Assembly: GCA_020633295.1 (NCBI GenBank)
Contig: JACKDW010000021.1
Span: forward strand, 122,935-186,934
Direction of reading: 5' to 3'
Source: Myxococcales bacterium
GTDB lineage: Bacteria; Myxococcota_A; Polyangia; Nannocystales; Nannocystaceae
Length of the DNA stretch: 64,000 nucleotides
The notes beneath the pieces were generated by a model that saw only the letters and a list, made by a program, of their open reading frames with translations, made no database searches and was not told where the DNA came from. Each line of letters begins with the position of its first letter. The first letter of the stretch is position 1. This document shows, piece by piece, positions 42,928 to 52,761 of this stretch. The position numbers were made by a program, and so were the translations under genes.

Positions 42928-43076
42928 GCGACGCGGACCCGCGCGCCCGGACATGTCGCTTTACGGCCGCGGAATCCGTGGTCTACTCTTCATGCTGTTA
43001 TTTCGACCTCGCATTGGCGCGGCGTCAACCCGGCGCCGATACGCTGATTCGCTGGAGCGCGCGGCCTGACGAGGCG

Positions 43077-44849
<1,773 letters not shown>

Positions 44850-44862
44850 CGACGCGCCGCGC

Positions 44863-46578
44863 TCAGCGGTAAGGGCCGACGCGCCCGGAGAGCTTGCTCC
44901 CAACCCCCGCCAGCTGCTCGAGGCGCGCGATCGCCTGCTCGAGCGTAAAAGCGCGCTCGGGGACGACGAGCTCGATGCGGTGCCAGTCGATCGTGAGGGT
45001 CTCGGCGTCGTCGCACAGCGGCGCGAGCGACTCGGCGAGCTCGGACTTCGGCGGCTTCGCGCCGGCGCCGCTTCGGTGGTGGCGCTCGGAGATCGGGACC
45101 TTGGGCCGGACCTCGAGGACATATCGATCGATCTCGCCGCCGGGCTTGAAGCCCGCGCGCAGCGTGAGCCCGACCTCGGCGCGGCTCGCGGTGACGCGGA
45201 CCGCCGCGTGATCGAGGTGGCCTCCCAGCGCGCGCGCGGCCCGGGTCCAGTCGGCGAGCTGCTCCGCGATCGCGGCGGGGGCCGGCAGCTCGCGGCGCGT
45301 GGACTCGAAGGCCTCGGCGACCGCGAACACGAGGATCGCGAAGCGCTCGAGCGGCTCGACGCGGTGTCCGGGATCGTCGAGCTCGAAGCGAAGGCGCCGG
45401 TCGTCGGCGGCCGTCGGCCACCCGGCGGCGACGAGCGCGTCGTCGAGCCCGGCGGCGAGGTGATCGGTCTGCCCGCGATCGCGCGCGCGCAGGCGCTCCC
45501 GACCGTCGCGCACGAGGCCGATGCCGAGGTCCGGGTAGGTCAGCTCGCCGACGACGATGGCGCCGCGTCGCCCTTGGTGCTCGCGCCGGAGCTCGACGTG
45601 AACGTGCCCGTGCTCCCGCTGCAGCACGCCGTCGACGTGGTTGTAGTAGGTGCGCCGCGCGACCTCTCGCCAGACCAGCTCGACGCGCTCCGAGCCGACC
45701 GCGAGCGCGGCGGGCTCGATGCCCTCGCTGGCGAGCCCGCGCGAGCGCGCGTTGAGCGGGATCCAGACCTTCGGGTCGAGCTTCCAGGGCACGTCGACCT
45801 CGACCGCGAGGAACCAGCGCACGCCGGCGGAGTGGGTGCGAAAGCCCGGGACGATGTTGCTCGGGAGGTTGAGCTTGAAGCGCACGGGCTCGCCCTCGCC
45901 CGCGCGCTCGGCCGGGACGCGCCAGCGCCCGACCTCGTTGTGGTGCACGTTCTCGATCACGAGCGACGGCAGCCGCTCGGCCGCGACGAGGCGAAACTCG
46001 ATCGCGCGGTACTTGTTGGTGGCGACGTTCGACAGCGCGATCGCGCCCTCGAGCGCGCCCTCGGGCGCGATCTCCCGCGAGCGCAGCATGACCTCGAAGT
46101 ACGGCGCCTCGCCGGTCGGGCCGCCCTTGGCGGAGACGTGCACGAGCTTGTCGGTCGCGCGCTCGTCCTCGTGACCGGGGTGCACGACGTTGACGAGGAA
46201 GGTCCGGCGCGCGTCGGGCCACCAGGGGATGTCGACGTGAATGCGCACCGACCACTCGATGCGCAGCGCGCTGCCGGCGTAGCTCCCGGGGAACTCCGGC
46301 GGGATCTCGAGGGTCACGTCGTACTGGTGGAGGCCGGCGCCGAGCTTCGTCTTGCTGACGACGCCGACCGACGCGCGACACAGTCGGGACTCGTTGCGGT
46401 GGCGCCCGTACTGGCTGGACGTGAACCACACCTCGGAGCCCTCGAGATCGACCGAGACGCTGTTGACCTCGAGCGGCTCGGGGCAGTCGAGGACGACGCG
46501 GACGCGGAAGGGCGTCCCGCTCGGGATGACGCGGGGCGCCAGCAGCTTGATGGCGGGGCGTTTCTTGATCAGCGCCAC
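44863..46578 (-). CDS. Arrestin/Spo0M-like beta-sandwich protein
   Basis: GTG 46578 gives 571 residues starting with VALIKKRPAIKLLAPRVI. The first about 330 residues contain two beta-sandwich units of arrestin-N type, each ending in a similar strand: LRIEWSVRIHVDIPWWPDAR and VRWFLAVEVDVPWKLDPKVW. This resembles Spo0M/arrestin-like proteins that act as cytoplasmic adaptors or membrane-linked sporulation regulators. The C-terminal 240 residues are a separate alpha/beta region without known motif (ELTYPDLGIGL, LERFAILVFAVAEAF). There is no signal peptide or transmembrane helix. It is 95 bp downstream of a membrane-protein gene on the same strand and convergent with the kinase fusion gene. Confidence 0.65.
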   Translation of the reverse strand: MALIKKRPAIKLLAPRVIPSGTPFRVRVVLDCPEPLEVNSVSVDLEGSEVWFTSSQYGRHRNESRLCRASVGVVSKTKLGAGLHQYDVTLEIPPEFPGSYAGSALRIEWSVRIHVDIPWWPDARRTFLVNVVHPGHEDERATDKLVHVSAKGGPTGEAPYFEVMLRSREIAPEGALEGAIALSNVATNKYRAIEFRLVAAERLPSLVIENVHHNEVGRWRVPAERAGEGEPVRFKLNLPSNIVPGFRTHSAGVRWFLAVEVDVPWKLDPKVWIPLNARSRGLASEGIEPAALAVGSERVELVWREVARRTYYNHVDGVLQREHGHVHVELRREHQGRRGAIVVGELTYPDLGIGLVRDGRERLRARDRGQTDHLAAGLDDALVAAGWPTAADDRRLRFELDDPGHRVEPLERFAILVFAVAEAFESTRRELPAPAAIAEQLADWTRAARALGGHLDHAAVRVTASRAEVGLTLRAGFKPGGEIDRYVLEVRPKVPISERHHRSGAGAKPPKSELAESLAPLCDDAETLTIDWHRIELVVPERAFTLEQAIARLEQLAGVGSKLSGRVGPYR

Positions 46579-46673
46579 GATGCGACCATGGTACCGCTGA
46601 CGCGCGCGCCCCCGCGGGGCGATCGCGTGAGCCCGCGCGCGGGCGGAGCCGGTCGCGGCCCGGCGGCTCTGCC

Positions 46674-47660
46674 TCACGGCGCTGATTCGGGCGCGCGCGC
46701 TCGCAGGCGCGCGAGGACGTCGTCGGGCAGCGCCGCGCGGCTCGCCAGGCGCTCGATCGCCTGTCGCCGACGTCGACGCAGCGCCGCGCCCGCGAGCGCC
46801 ACCGCGGGCAGCAGCCCCGCGGGGCCCTCAACCGGCTCGGCGGTGACGGAGCACCGCGACCGTCGCAGGGTGCCGCGCTCGCCCCCGCGGTAGTCGGGGA
46901 TGATCGAGAGGCACACCTGGGCCACCGGCTCGTGACGAGCGGGCGGCGGATCGTCGAGGTGCTCGAGGAGCTCGCGCTCCTCGTCGGTCATGGGCGCGGG
47001 CGGCTCGCGATCCTCTCGCAGCGCGCGCGCGACCTGGGCCGGCAGCGTCACCGGCAGGATCAGATCGTCGGAGTCGACGGTGAACGGGAGCTCATCCACG
47101 ACTCGCGCGCGGCGGACGTCATAGATCACGATCCAGCGCGTGCGCCGACCAACGCGCGCGTCCGCGAGCTCGTCGCGCTCGTAGAGGAGGTAGTCGAGCG
47201 GCCGCGCGCGCGACAACCACGCGATCAGGCGCGCGCGGCAGTCGTCGTCACGTTCGGGCGCGCAGCGCAGCTTGTCCGCGGCCTCGCGGTAGCTCAGCGC
47301 GAACGCGAGGGGTTCGAAGTCCGCGCGCAGCTCGAGCGCCACGCTGTCGCGAAAGTAGTCGTCGGGCGTCGACCAGCGCAGCACGCCCACGACGGGCTTG
47401 CTGGGCTCGAGGAGGGCGTCCTCGTCGTCGGCGGCATGCGCCGCCGCGGCGTCACTCGAGTCGGGCGCCGGCGCGGCGCGTGCGGTCGCCCAGGTCGCGA
47501 GCGCGACCGCCGAGGCGAGGAGGGCCACGAGCAGCCCGGGGGCCGACGCCGCGCTGCAGGCCGCGGCGAGCGACGACAACGCCAACAACGTCACCACCCA
47601 CGACACGGGCAGCGGCGCGCCGTGGCGTCGTCGCGGTCGCGGTCGTCCCGGCCGTCTCAC
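46674..47660 (-). CDS. Hypothetical membrane-anchored protein
   Basis: GTG 47660 gives a basic start then two close hydrophobic helices (VVTLLALSSLAAAC, GLLVALLASAVALATWATA), followed by an extracytoplasmic or cytoplasmic domain of about 230 residues (YFRDSVALELRADFEPLAFAL, RWIVIYDVRRARVVDELPFTV) and a late hydrophobic patch before a basic helix (GLLPAVALAGAALRRRRRQ). I recognise no family. The longer open frame upstream overlaps the spermidine-synthase-like gene and is not credible. The alternative start GTG 47606 would begin at the first helix. It may be co-transcribed with the arrestin-like gene. Confidence 0.6.
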   Translation of the reverse strand: MRRPGRPRPRRRHGAPLPVSWVVTLLALSSLAAACSAASAPGLLVALLASAVALATWATARAAPAPDSSDAAAAHAADDEDALLEPSKPVVGVLRWSTPDDYFRDSVALELRADFEPLAFALSYREAADKLRCAPERDDDCRARLIAWLSRARPLDYLLYERDELADARVGRRTRWIVIYDVRRARVVDELPFTVDSDDLILPVTLPAQVARALREDREPPAPMTDEERELLEHLDDPPPARHEPVAQVCLSIIPDYRGGERGTLRRSRCSVTAEPVEGPAGLLPAVALAGAALRRRRRQAIERLASRAALPDDVLARLRARAPESAP

Positions 47661-47694
47661 GTGTCCCCGTTGGCGCGCGGCGCCCTCCTTCTCA

Positions 47695-47710
47695 CGGGTA
47701 AAAATACCCG
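47695..47710. promoter_or_regulatory. CGGGTA-AAAA-TACCCG inverted repeat
   Basis: Two 6-bp arms around four A, 35 bp upstream of GTG 47660 and 49 bp past the stop of the spermidine-synthase-like gene. It could act as operator or weak terminator (minus strand: stem then no T run). Confidence 0.35.
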
Positions 47711-47758
47711 AGCTCGCGGGCGCCTGACGCCGCCGCTCGCGACGAACGCCGACGAGGA

Positions 47759-49672
47759 TCACCGCGCGAGCGCGCGCGTGCACACCAGCAGCAGCGCGTA
47801 GCAGGCCACGCCGACGGCGAGGGTCGTCGGCACGCCCCAGACCATCGATGTCCCCAGGGCCAGGCCGCTCGCGCACACGCCGAAGGCGCCGTTGATGCCC
47901 CACAGCCACGGGCCGATGTCGGGGCGCCCGTCGTCCGCGGCGCGCAGCCCGACGAGCCGCAGCCCGAGCGGGAAGCCGAGCCCCATGCCGAGCGCGGGCG
48001 GGCCGATCAGCGCGAGCCCGACGAGCACGCGGGCGCCCGCCTCGGCGCCGGCGGTCGCCGCCATGACGGGGTCCTGCAGCGCGAACGCGACCGCGGCGAG
48101 CGTCGCCGGGATCAGCGGGTACCACACGCCCCAGGCCCGGCGCTCGATCGGCACGCGTCCGCTCAGCAGGCTGCCGACGCCCGCGAACAGGATGATGCCC
48201 CCGAGCACCGACGCGAGCGCCAGCGTCGGGTGCCCGATGTAGACGTTGAGCCGCGAGAGCAGCCCTATCTCCACGAACATGAAGCCCAGGCCGATGAGCG
48301 CGAAGTAGGCGCAGGCCGCGAGCAGCTGCCCGCGCGGGTAGCCGCGCAGCCGCCTGCGACGCGCCCACAGCGGCCCGACGAGCGCGCCCAGGGTCAACGC
48401 GAGGCTGACGAGCGTCGCGTAGACCAGCGTCTGCGTCGCCCGCAGGTTGCCGAGGAACGCGAGGTCGAGGCGGTCGACCTCGTGATCATCGGTCAGCCAC
48501 GTGCGCGGCTTGAGCATGTTGAAGAAGAACGGGCGCGCGTCGGTCGGCGGCGTCAGGTCGAGCGCCTGCGAGCTCGTGTAGCGCCACAGCTGCGCGCGCG
48601 CGTCGATCTCCGAGAGCTCCTTGAGGTACTTCTGACGGGCGGGCTTGCGCGGCGTCACGAGCATGTTGACGCCCATCTTGACGGCCTCGCGCTGCATGAG
48701 GTCGACGTCGTCCTCGGTGAACGGGCTCGGCGAGAGCAGCAGCGTGGCGACGGCGTGGTGCTGCAGCAGGATGACGTGATCGCGCGGGCGCTCGACGCCC
48801 AGCTCCCACAGCGACTCCATCGCGAGCGCGAGCATGCGCGCGGTCTCGCCGGGGGAGTCCGGCTTGTACCAGCGCGAGACGGTGAAGATGCCCGTGGGCG
48901 TCAGCCGGCTCATGAACGTGACCCAGGCCTCGCGCGTGTACAGCCCGTTCTCCGAGAGGCTGTAGGCGCCCGCGCCGGTCGAGGCCCAGGTGTCGATGAG
49001 CGACATCGTCACGACCTCGTAGCGACGCGCGTCACGGGTCATGAAGCTGCGCGCCTCGTCGGCGATCAGCTCGACCCCGGGCAAGCGCGTGAGCCCGGAG
49101 AACGCCTGCATGCTGCCGGTGTGCAGCGCGACGATGTCCTTGTTGAGCTCGACGCCGACGACCGGGTCGTGGCCCACGCGCGCGGCCTCGATCACGTCGC
49201 GACCGCCGCCGACGCCGATGATCGCGGCCGCGCCGCGCGGGCGCATGCGGTGGGCGAACGCGGTGATGTCCCAGCCGAGGTAGGCGTGCGCGCCCAGGGG
49301 ATCGGGGCCGTCGCCGAGCTTGGCCATGGCGGTGCCGGCCGCCCCGTCGATCAGGATCAGGCGCTGGGTCACCGGCTGCGCGCGCAGCTCGGGCGGCATC
49401 GTGCGACCGGCCGCCCACAGCGCGGGCGGCGCGTCGAAGGTCTTCGACACCGTGACGCGCGAATGCGTGTTCCAAGAGACATGTTCGAACAGCGCCGGAT
49501 CTTCGCGCAGGCCCTTGACCCACGTGGGCCGCAGCCACGGCTGCTCGGCCGCGCCGTTCCAGCCCGCGAGCCCGAGCAGCAGCAGCAGCGCGAGCGCGCA
49601 GCGCAGCGGCCCGACGCCGCGCGCGGCCTCGGGCTCCGAGGCCGCCGCGGGTCGTGCGACGCGGGCGGACAC
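47759..49672 (-). CDS. Spermidine-synthase-like membrane protein, C-terminal part of frameshifted gene
   Basis: This frame encodes about 637 residues: a membrane helix (RCALALLLLLGLAG), a soluble Rossmann-type domain with the SAM-like binding motif AAIIGVGGGRDVIEAA and acidic VVGVELNKDI, and a C-terminal block of six or more helices (FALIGLGFMFVEIGLLSRL, GMGLGFPLGLRLVG, and others). The layout matches the large myxobacterial and delta-proteobacterial membrane proteins in which a spermidine-synthase-like domain lies between helix blocks. Activity is unknown; canonical polyamine synthesis is doubtful. The N-terminal helices are in another frame upstream (49690-50327), so the GTG at 49672 is an artefact of the break. 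Confidence 0.72.
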   Translation of the reverse strand: MSARVARPAAASEPEAARGVGPLRCALALLLLLGLAGWNGAAEQPWLRPTWVKGLREDPALFEHVSWNTHSRVTVSKTFDAPPALWAAGRTMPPELRAQPVTQRLILIDGAAGTAMAKLGDGPDPLGAHAYLGWDITAFAHRMRPRGAAAIIGVGGGRDVIEAARVGHDPVVGVELNKDIVALHTGSMQAFSGLTRLPGVELIADEARSFMTRDARRYEVVTMSLIDTWASTGAGAYSLSENGLYTREAWVTFMSRLTPTGIFTVSRWYKPDSPGETARMLALAMESLWELGVERPRDHVILLQHHAVATLLLSPSPFTEDDVDLMQREAVKMGVNMLVTPRKPARQKYLKELSEIDARAQLWRYTSSQALDLTPPTDARPFFFNMLKPRTWLTDDHEVDRLDLAFLGNLRATQTLVYATLVSLALTLGALVGPLWARRRRLRGYPRGQLLAACAYFALIGLGFMFVEIGLLSRLNVYIGHPTLALASVLGGIILFAGVGSLLSGRVPIERRAWGVWYPLIPATLAAVAFALQDPVMAATAGAEAGARVLVGLALIGPPALGMGLGFPLGLRLVGLRAADDGRPDIGPWLWGINGAFGVCASGLALGTSMVWGVPTTLAVGVACYALLLVCTRALAR

Positions 49673-49689
49673 GCCGCGCTCGGCGAGCG

Positions 49690-50327
49690 CGAAGCACAGC
49701 GCCCGCCGCCGCCGGCGAGCGCCCCGCGACGAGCACGACCGTGCCCGCGTCGAGCGCGTCGAGCAGCGGGATGACGAGCAGGCAGCCCCCGGCCGCGCCG
49801 ATCAGGTCCACGCCGTAGGCGCGCCCAGGCGGGAGCCCGGCGCGCGTGAGCGCGAGCGTGAGCGCGACGCCGACCAGCGCGAAGGGCAGCGCGAGCGCGC
49901 CGCCGAAGCCGAGCAGCCCCATGAAGGACATGAAGTCGATGACCGGCACGAGCGGGCCGGACATCACCCACGCGACCGCGAGCGGCGCGACGAGCGAGAA
50001 CGCGAGCGCCGACTGGGCCATGCGCTGCAGCACGCGCTCGCGCGCGAAGGCGGTGGGCCACAGGAACACGAGCGTCGCGCCCGCGGTCATCCCGAGCATG
50101 GCCAGCGCGATGACGAAGAACGCGAGGTGATACCAGGCGATCACGCTCGTGATCCGCGTCAGCAAGATCTCGAGGATCAGCGTCGCCTGCGCGATCAAGA
50201 AGATGCCGAGGTAGACGACCGCCGAGCTCGCGGCGCGGCGGCGTTCGCCGGGCTCCGCTCGGACCTGTCTCTTCGGTACTGTCGCCGCGTTGACGCGATC
50301 TGGCTCGTGGGTGTTCTCGCGCGCCAC
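49690..50327 (-). CDS. Spermidine-synthase-like membrane protein, N-terminal part
   Basis: The frame starting near GTG 50327 encodes six to seven helices (VVYLGIFLIAQATLILEILLTR, FFVIALAMLGMTAGATLVF, LALPFALVGVALTLALTRAG and AYGVDLIGAAGGCLLVIPLL as regions) and makes sense until about 49700 (LDALDAGTVVLVAG); then it becomes Arg-rich while the other frame resumes with LCFALAERG. The original protein was therefore about 850 residues. The EILLTR-type first helix and YGVDLIGAA are usual in this protein class. The start is uncertain because GTG 50396 would overlap the divergent gene. Confidence 0.6.
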
Positions 50328-50400
50328 AGGCCGCAGGCTAACAGCATCCGCGCGAAGCCGCGCGGGTTTTTCAGCCCGCGAGCCGCCCGCGTTCACCGGC

Positions 50401-50406
50401 TATCCT
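50401..50406 (+). promoter_or_regulatory. TANNNT -10-like element for the 50413 gene
   Basis: TATCCT, 6 nt, GTG 50413. Confidence 0.45.
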
Positions 50407-50412
50407 CGTCGC

Positions 50413-51024
50413 GTGAGCTTGAAAATCCGTGTATCTCGGCGCGTTCGCGGCGCGCACCGACGCCGCGCGCCAGGGACGGCGGTCGCCGCTGCGCTGGTCT
50501 CGGCGACCCTCCTCACCCCGCTCGCGTGCGGCGACTCGGGCGACGCCACGGTGACCAGCGGCAGCGAGTCCGAGAGCGAGTCGGCGAGCTCGCCGAGCGC
50601 GAGCGACAGCGTGGCGTCGGGCCCGTCGCTGACGATCCAGACGGTCACGTCGGCGAGCCCGAAGACGACCGGCACCGATCCCGACGCCACGGCGGGCTCG
50701 ACCGAGGGCGACACGAGCACCGAGACGACCGCAGTCGAGCCTGAACTCACCTGCGACGAGCACCTGCAGCTGGTCAAGGACGCGCTCGGCGCGCTCGGCT
50801 CGTGCGAGACGGATCTCGACTGTGTCGCGCACGCGATCGACTTCTGCGGACCCAACGCGGTCCCGGGCTGTCACCTGTTCGTCAACGCCCAGGACGACCT
50901 GAGCGAGTTCGACGCGGCCGTCGACGGCTACGTCAACGCCGGCTGCCCGCAGGATGACTGCACCTGCGAGATGGAGCCCGTGGTCTACTGCGACACCAAC
51001 GAGGGCTCCTGCGCGAGCATCTAG
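50413..51024 (+). CDS. Small Cys-containing lipoprotein
   Basis: GTG 50413, placed 6 nt after TATCCT, opens a 203-residue product with an Arg-rich start and a lipoprotein signal (LLTPLAC, Cys about 38). A Ser/Thr/Glu linker (about 45-115) leads to a compact Cys-rich end with nine cysteines (SCETDLDCVAHAIDFCG, CPQDDCTCE, and others), probably disulfide-bonded and exposed outside the inner membrane. A longer open frame to 50290 overlaps the divergent gene and is rejected. No known domain is recognised. It is divergent from the spermidine-synthase-like gene. Confidence 0.7.
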   Translation: MSLKIRVSRRVRGAHRRRAPGTAVAAALVSATLLTPLACGDSGDATVTSGSESESESASSPSASDSVASGPSLTIQTVTSASPKTTGTDPDATAGSTEGDTSTETTAVEPELTCDEHLQLVKDALGALGSCETDLDCVAHAIDFCGPNAVPGCHLFVNAQDDLSEFDAAVDGYVNAGCPQDDCTCEMEPVVYCDTNEGSCASI

Positions 51025-51065
51025 CCGTAGCCTGACGGCGGGCGCGGCGGCCGGCGGCGCGCTGC

Positions 51066-51071
51066 TATGCT
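51066..51071 (+). promoter_or_regulatory. TANNNT -10-like element for the G3E GTPase gene
   Basis: TATGCT, 7 nt, GTG 51079. The element contains the ATG at 51067, which argues against that ATG as the start. Confidence 0.45.
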
Positions 51072-51078
51072 CGGCGCC

Positions 51079-52158
51079 GTGCTCGTCGAAGTCCCGGAGC
51101 CGCGGCCGCCGGCGGTGACCCTCACCCTGCTCGCGGGCTTCCTGGGCGCCGGCAAGACCACGGTGCTCAACCACCTGGTCCGCAACGCGCCCGAGGGCTC
51201 GCGGCTGGGCGTGCTCGTCAACGACTTCGGCGCGATCAACATCGACGCGGAGCTCGTCGCCGCCGTCGACGGCGAGACGATCACGCTGCAGAACGGCTGC
51301 ATCTGCTGCACGATCAAGGACGACCTGCTGCTGAGCCTGTTTCGCCTGCTGCGCCGACCCGACCCGCCCGCGCACGTGCTGATCGAGGCCAGCGGCGTGT
51401 CGGATCCGGCCGAGGTGCTCAAGAGCTTCGACGACGCCCGCGTGCTCGACGTCGTGCGCCTCGCGGCGGTCATCGTCGTCGTCGACGCCGAGCAGTACGC
51501 GGCCGTCGAGTACCGCGATCAGCCGCTCGCGCTGCACCAGCTGCTCGTCGCGGACCTCGTCATCCTCAACAAGCTCGACCTGATCGCGGACGACGGTGCG
51601 CCTGGCGTCGAGGACAGGATTCGCGCGACGGCCCCTGATGTCCGCGTGCTCCCGGCGATCCACGGGCGCGTGCCCGTCGAGCTCGTGCTCGGGATCGGCC
51701 GCGGCGATCTCGACGCCGCGCTCGCCGGCGTGGCCGCGCGCGAGCTCCCGCGGCTGCACGTGCACGACGCGGGCGCCGAGCCCGGGCACACCGATCACGA
51801 GCTCGTGTTCGATCGCTGGAGCTACCGCGCGGCGCGGACCCTCGCGCCGACGCCGCTGCGCGCTGCGCTCGACGCCCTGCCAGCCGCGATCTACCGGGCC
51901 AAGGGGATCGTCGCGATCGCGGGCGAAGAGCGCCGCGTGATCGTGCAGGTCGTCGGCAAGCGCGTCGAGCTGCGGCCCGGGGAGCCCTGGGGTCCCGAGG
52001 AGCCGCGCGTGAGCACGCTCGTGGCGATCGGGCGCGCGGGCGGCTTCGACGGCGACGCGTTGACCACCGCGATCGCGGACTGCGAGACGAGCGACCCCCG
52101 CGGCCGCGGGCTCCGCGACGGCGTGCGCACTTGGATTCGCGGCCTTTGGCCCCGCTGA
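51079..52158 (+). CDS. CobW/G3E-family GTPase
   Basis: The 359-residue protein has Walker A GFLGAGKTT (20-28), the metal-binding CxCC motif GCICC (C74, C76, C77), a VNDFG segment, and the guanine-specific NKLD. The C-terminal domain (HDHELVFDRWSYRA-like block and VIVQVVGKRVELRPGEPWG) matches CobW_C. G3E GTPases insert or deliver metals; this branch usually handles zinc or cobalt. No metal-regulon neighbour is apparent. GTG 51079 is preferred over ATG 51067 because of the -10-like element. The next gene lies about 105 bp downstream. Confidence 0.85.
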   Translation: MLVEVPEPRPPAVTLTLLAGFLGAGKTTVLNHLVRNAPEGSRLGVLVNDFGAINIDAELVAAVDGETITLQNGCICCTIKDDLLLSLFRLLRRPDPPAHVLIEASGVSDPAEVLKSFDDARVLDVVRLAAVIVVVDAEQYAAVEYRDQPLALHQLLVADLVILNKLDLIADDGAPGVEDRIRATAPDVRVLPAIHGRVPVELVLGIGRGDLDAALAGVAARELPRLHVHDAGAEPGHTDHELVFDRWSYRAARTLAPTPLRAALDALPAAIYRAKGIVAIAGEERRVIVQVVGKRVELRPGEPWGPEEPRVSTLVAIGRAGGFDGDALTTAIADCETSDPRGRGLRDGVRTWIRGLWPR

Positions 52159-52263
52159 CCACCTCAACGCGGCCGCCCGCGAGGATCCTCGTCCGCGCCC
52201 GCGAGGAATTCCCGCGCGCCCCCTTGCGGGCACCTGCCCCGCCCGCGCATCATCGTCGGCGCC

Positions 52264-52713
52264 GTGGACGAATCGACCATCGGAAGCGAGAACGCCGACA
52301 CCGAGGACGCGCTCGAGGCAGAGCCCGAACTCGCAACGGAGCCGGAGGCCGAGGAGTCCGACGAGCCGGATCTCTTCGCCGACGAGAAGCGCGAGGCGCT
52401 GGCCATGCTCTCCAGCATCGAGCTCGGGGTCATGGATCCAGAGGAGATCTACGAGCTGATGAAGGACGCCGACGCGACGCTGGTGTACTTCATCTTCAAG
52501 TGGCTCAAGAAGCACTACCACCGCGAGCATGACGAGTACGAGTCGATGCGTCGTCGCGTCAAGAACGTGACCAATCAGTTTCGCGCGCTCACGCGCAAGG
52601 CCAAGAGCGGCGAGTCCGACCCGATCGTCGAGTGGTTCGAGGGCACGTACAAGTACCGAGACCTGTCGGCCGACGCGTTCATCGACATCATCGTCGAGAA
52701 GCTCGAGGGCTGA
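52264..52713 (+). CDS. Hypothetical protein, 149 aa
   Basis: The protein starts with about 45 acidic residues rich in Glu, Asp and Ala, then a helical region: REALAMLSSIELGVMDPEEIYELM, TLVYFIFKWLKKHYHREHDEYESMRRRVKN and a final EWFEGTYKYRDLSADAFIDIIVEKLE (regions at about 45-70, 73-105 and 122-149). It is soluble, with no cysteine and no signal peptide. I do not recognise the family; the conserved-looking aromatic and charged helix pattern suggests a real domain. GTG 52264 begins the frame. It lies between the G3E GTPase and a convergent saccharopine-dehydrogenase-like gene. Confidence 0.65.
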   Translation: MDESTIGSENADTEDALEAEPELATEPEAEESDEPDLFADEKREALAMLSSIELGVMDPEEIYELMKDADATLVYFIFKWLKKHYHREHDEYESMRRRVKNVTNQFRALTRKAKSGESDPIVEWFEGTYKYRDLSADAFIDIIVEKLEG

Positions 52714-52761
52714 CGGGCCAATCGGCGTCGCCCGAGCGCGCGCGAACGACCGACTCGCGGC

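Larger units (their letters stand above)
42656..43076. other. 421-bp gap with hairpin and direct repeat
   Basis: It holds the hairpin at 42670-42700, the palindrome GAACGTTC (42720-42727), a 17-bp direct repeat at 42833-42849 and 42911-42927, and GACATGTC near 42951. Open frames here show no coding character. Confidence 0.5.

Noticed and set aside
48230..49774. 514-codon plus-strand frame
   Set aside because: Antisense to the spermidine-synthase-like gene and of Arg/Glu/His-rich shadow composition.
51067..51078. ATG 51067 as start of the G3E GTPase
   Set aside because: It overlaps a TATGCT -10-like hexamer and adds four residues without family support; GTG 51079 fits the window pattern better.
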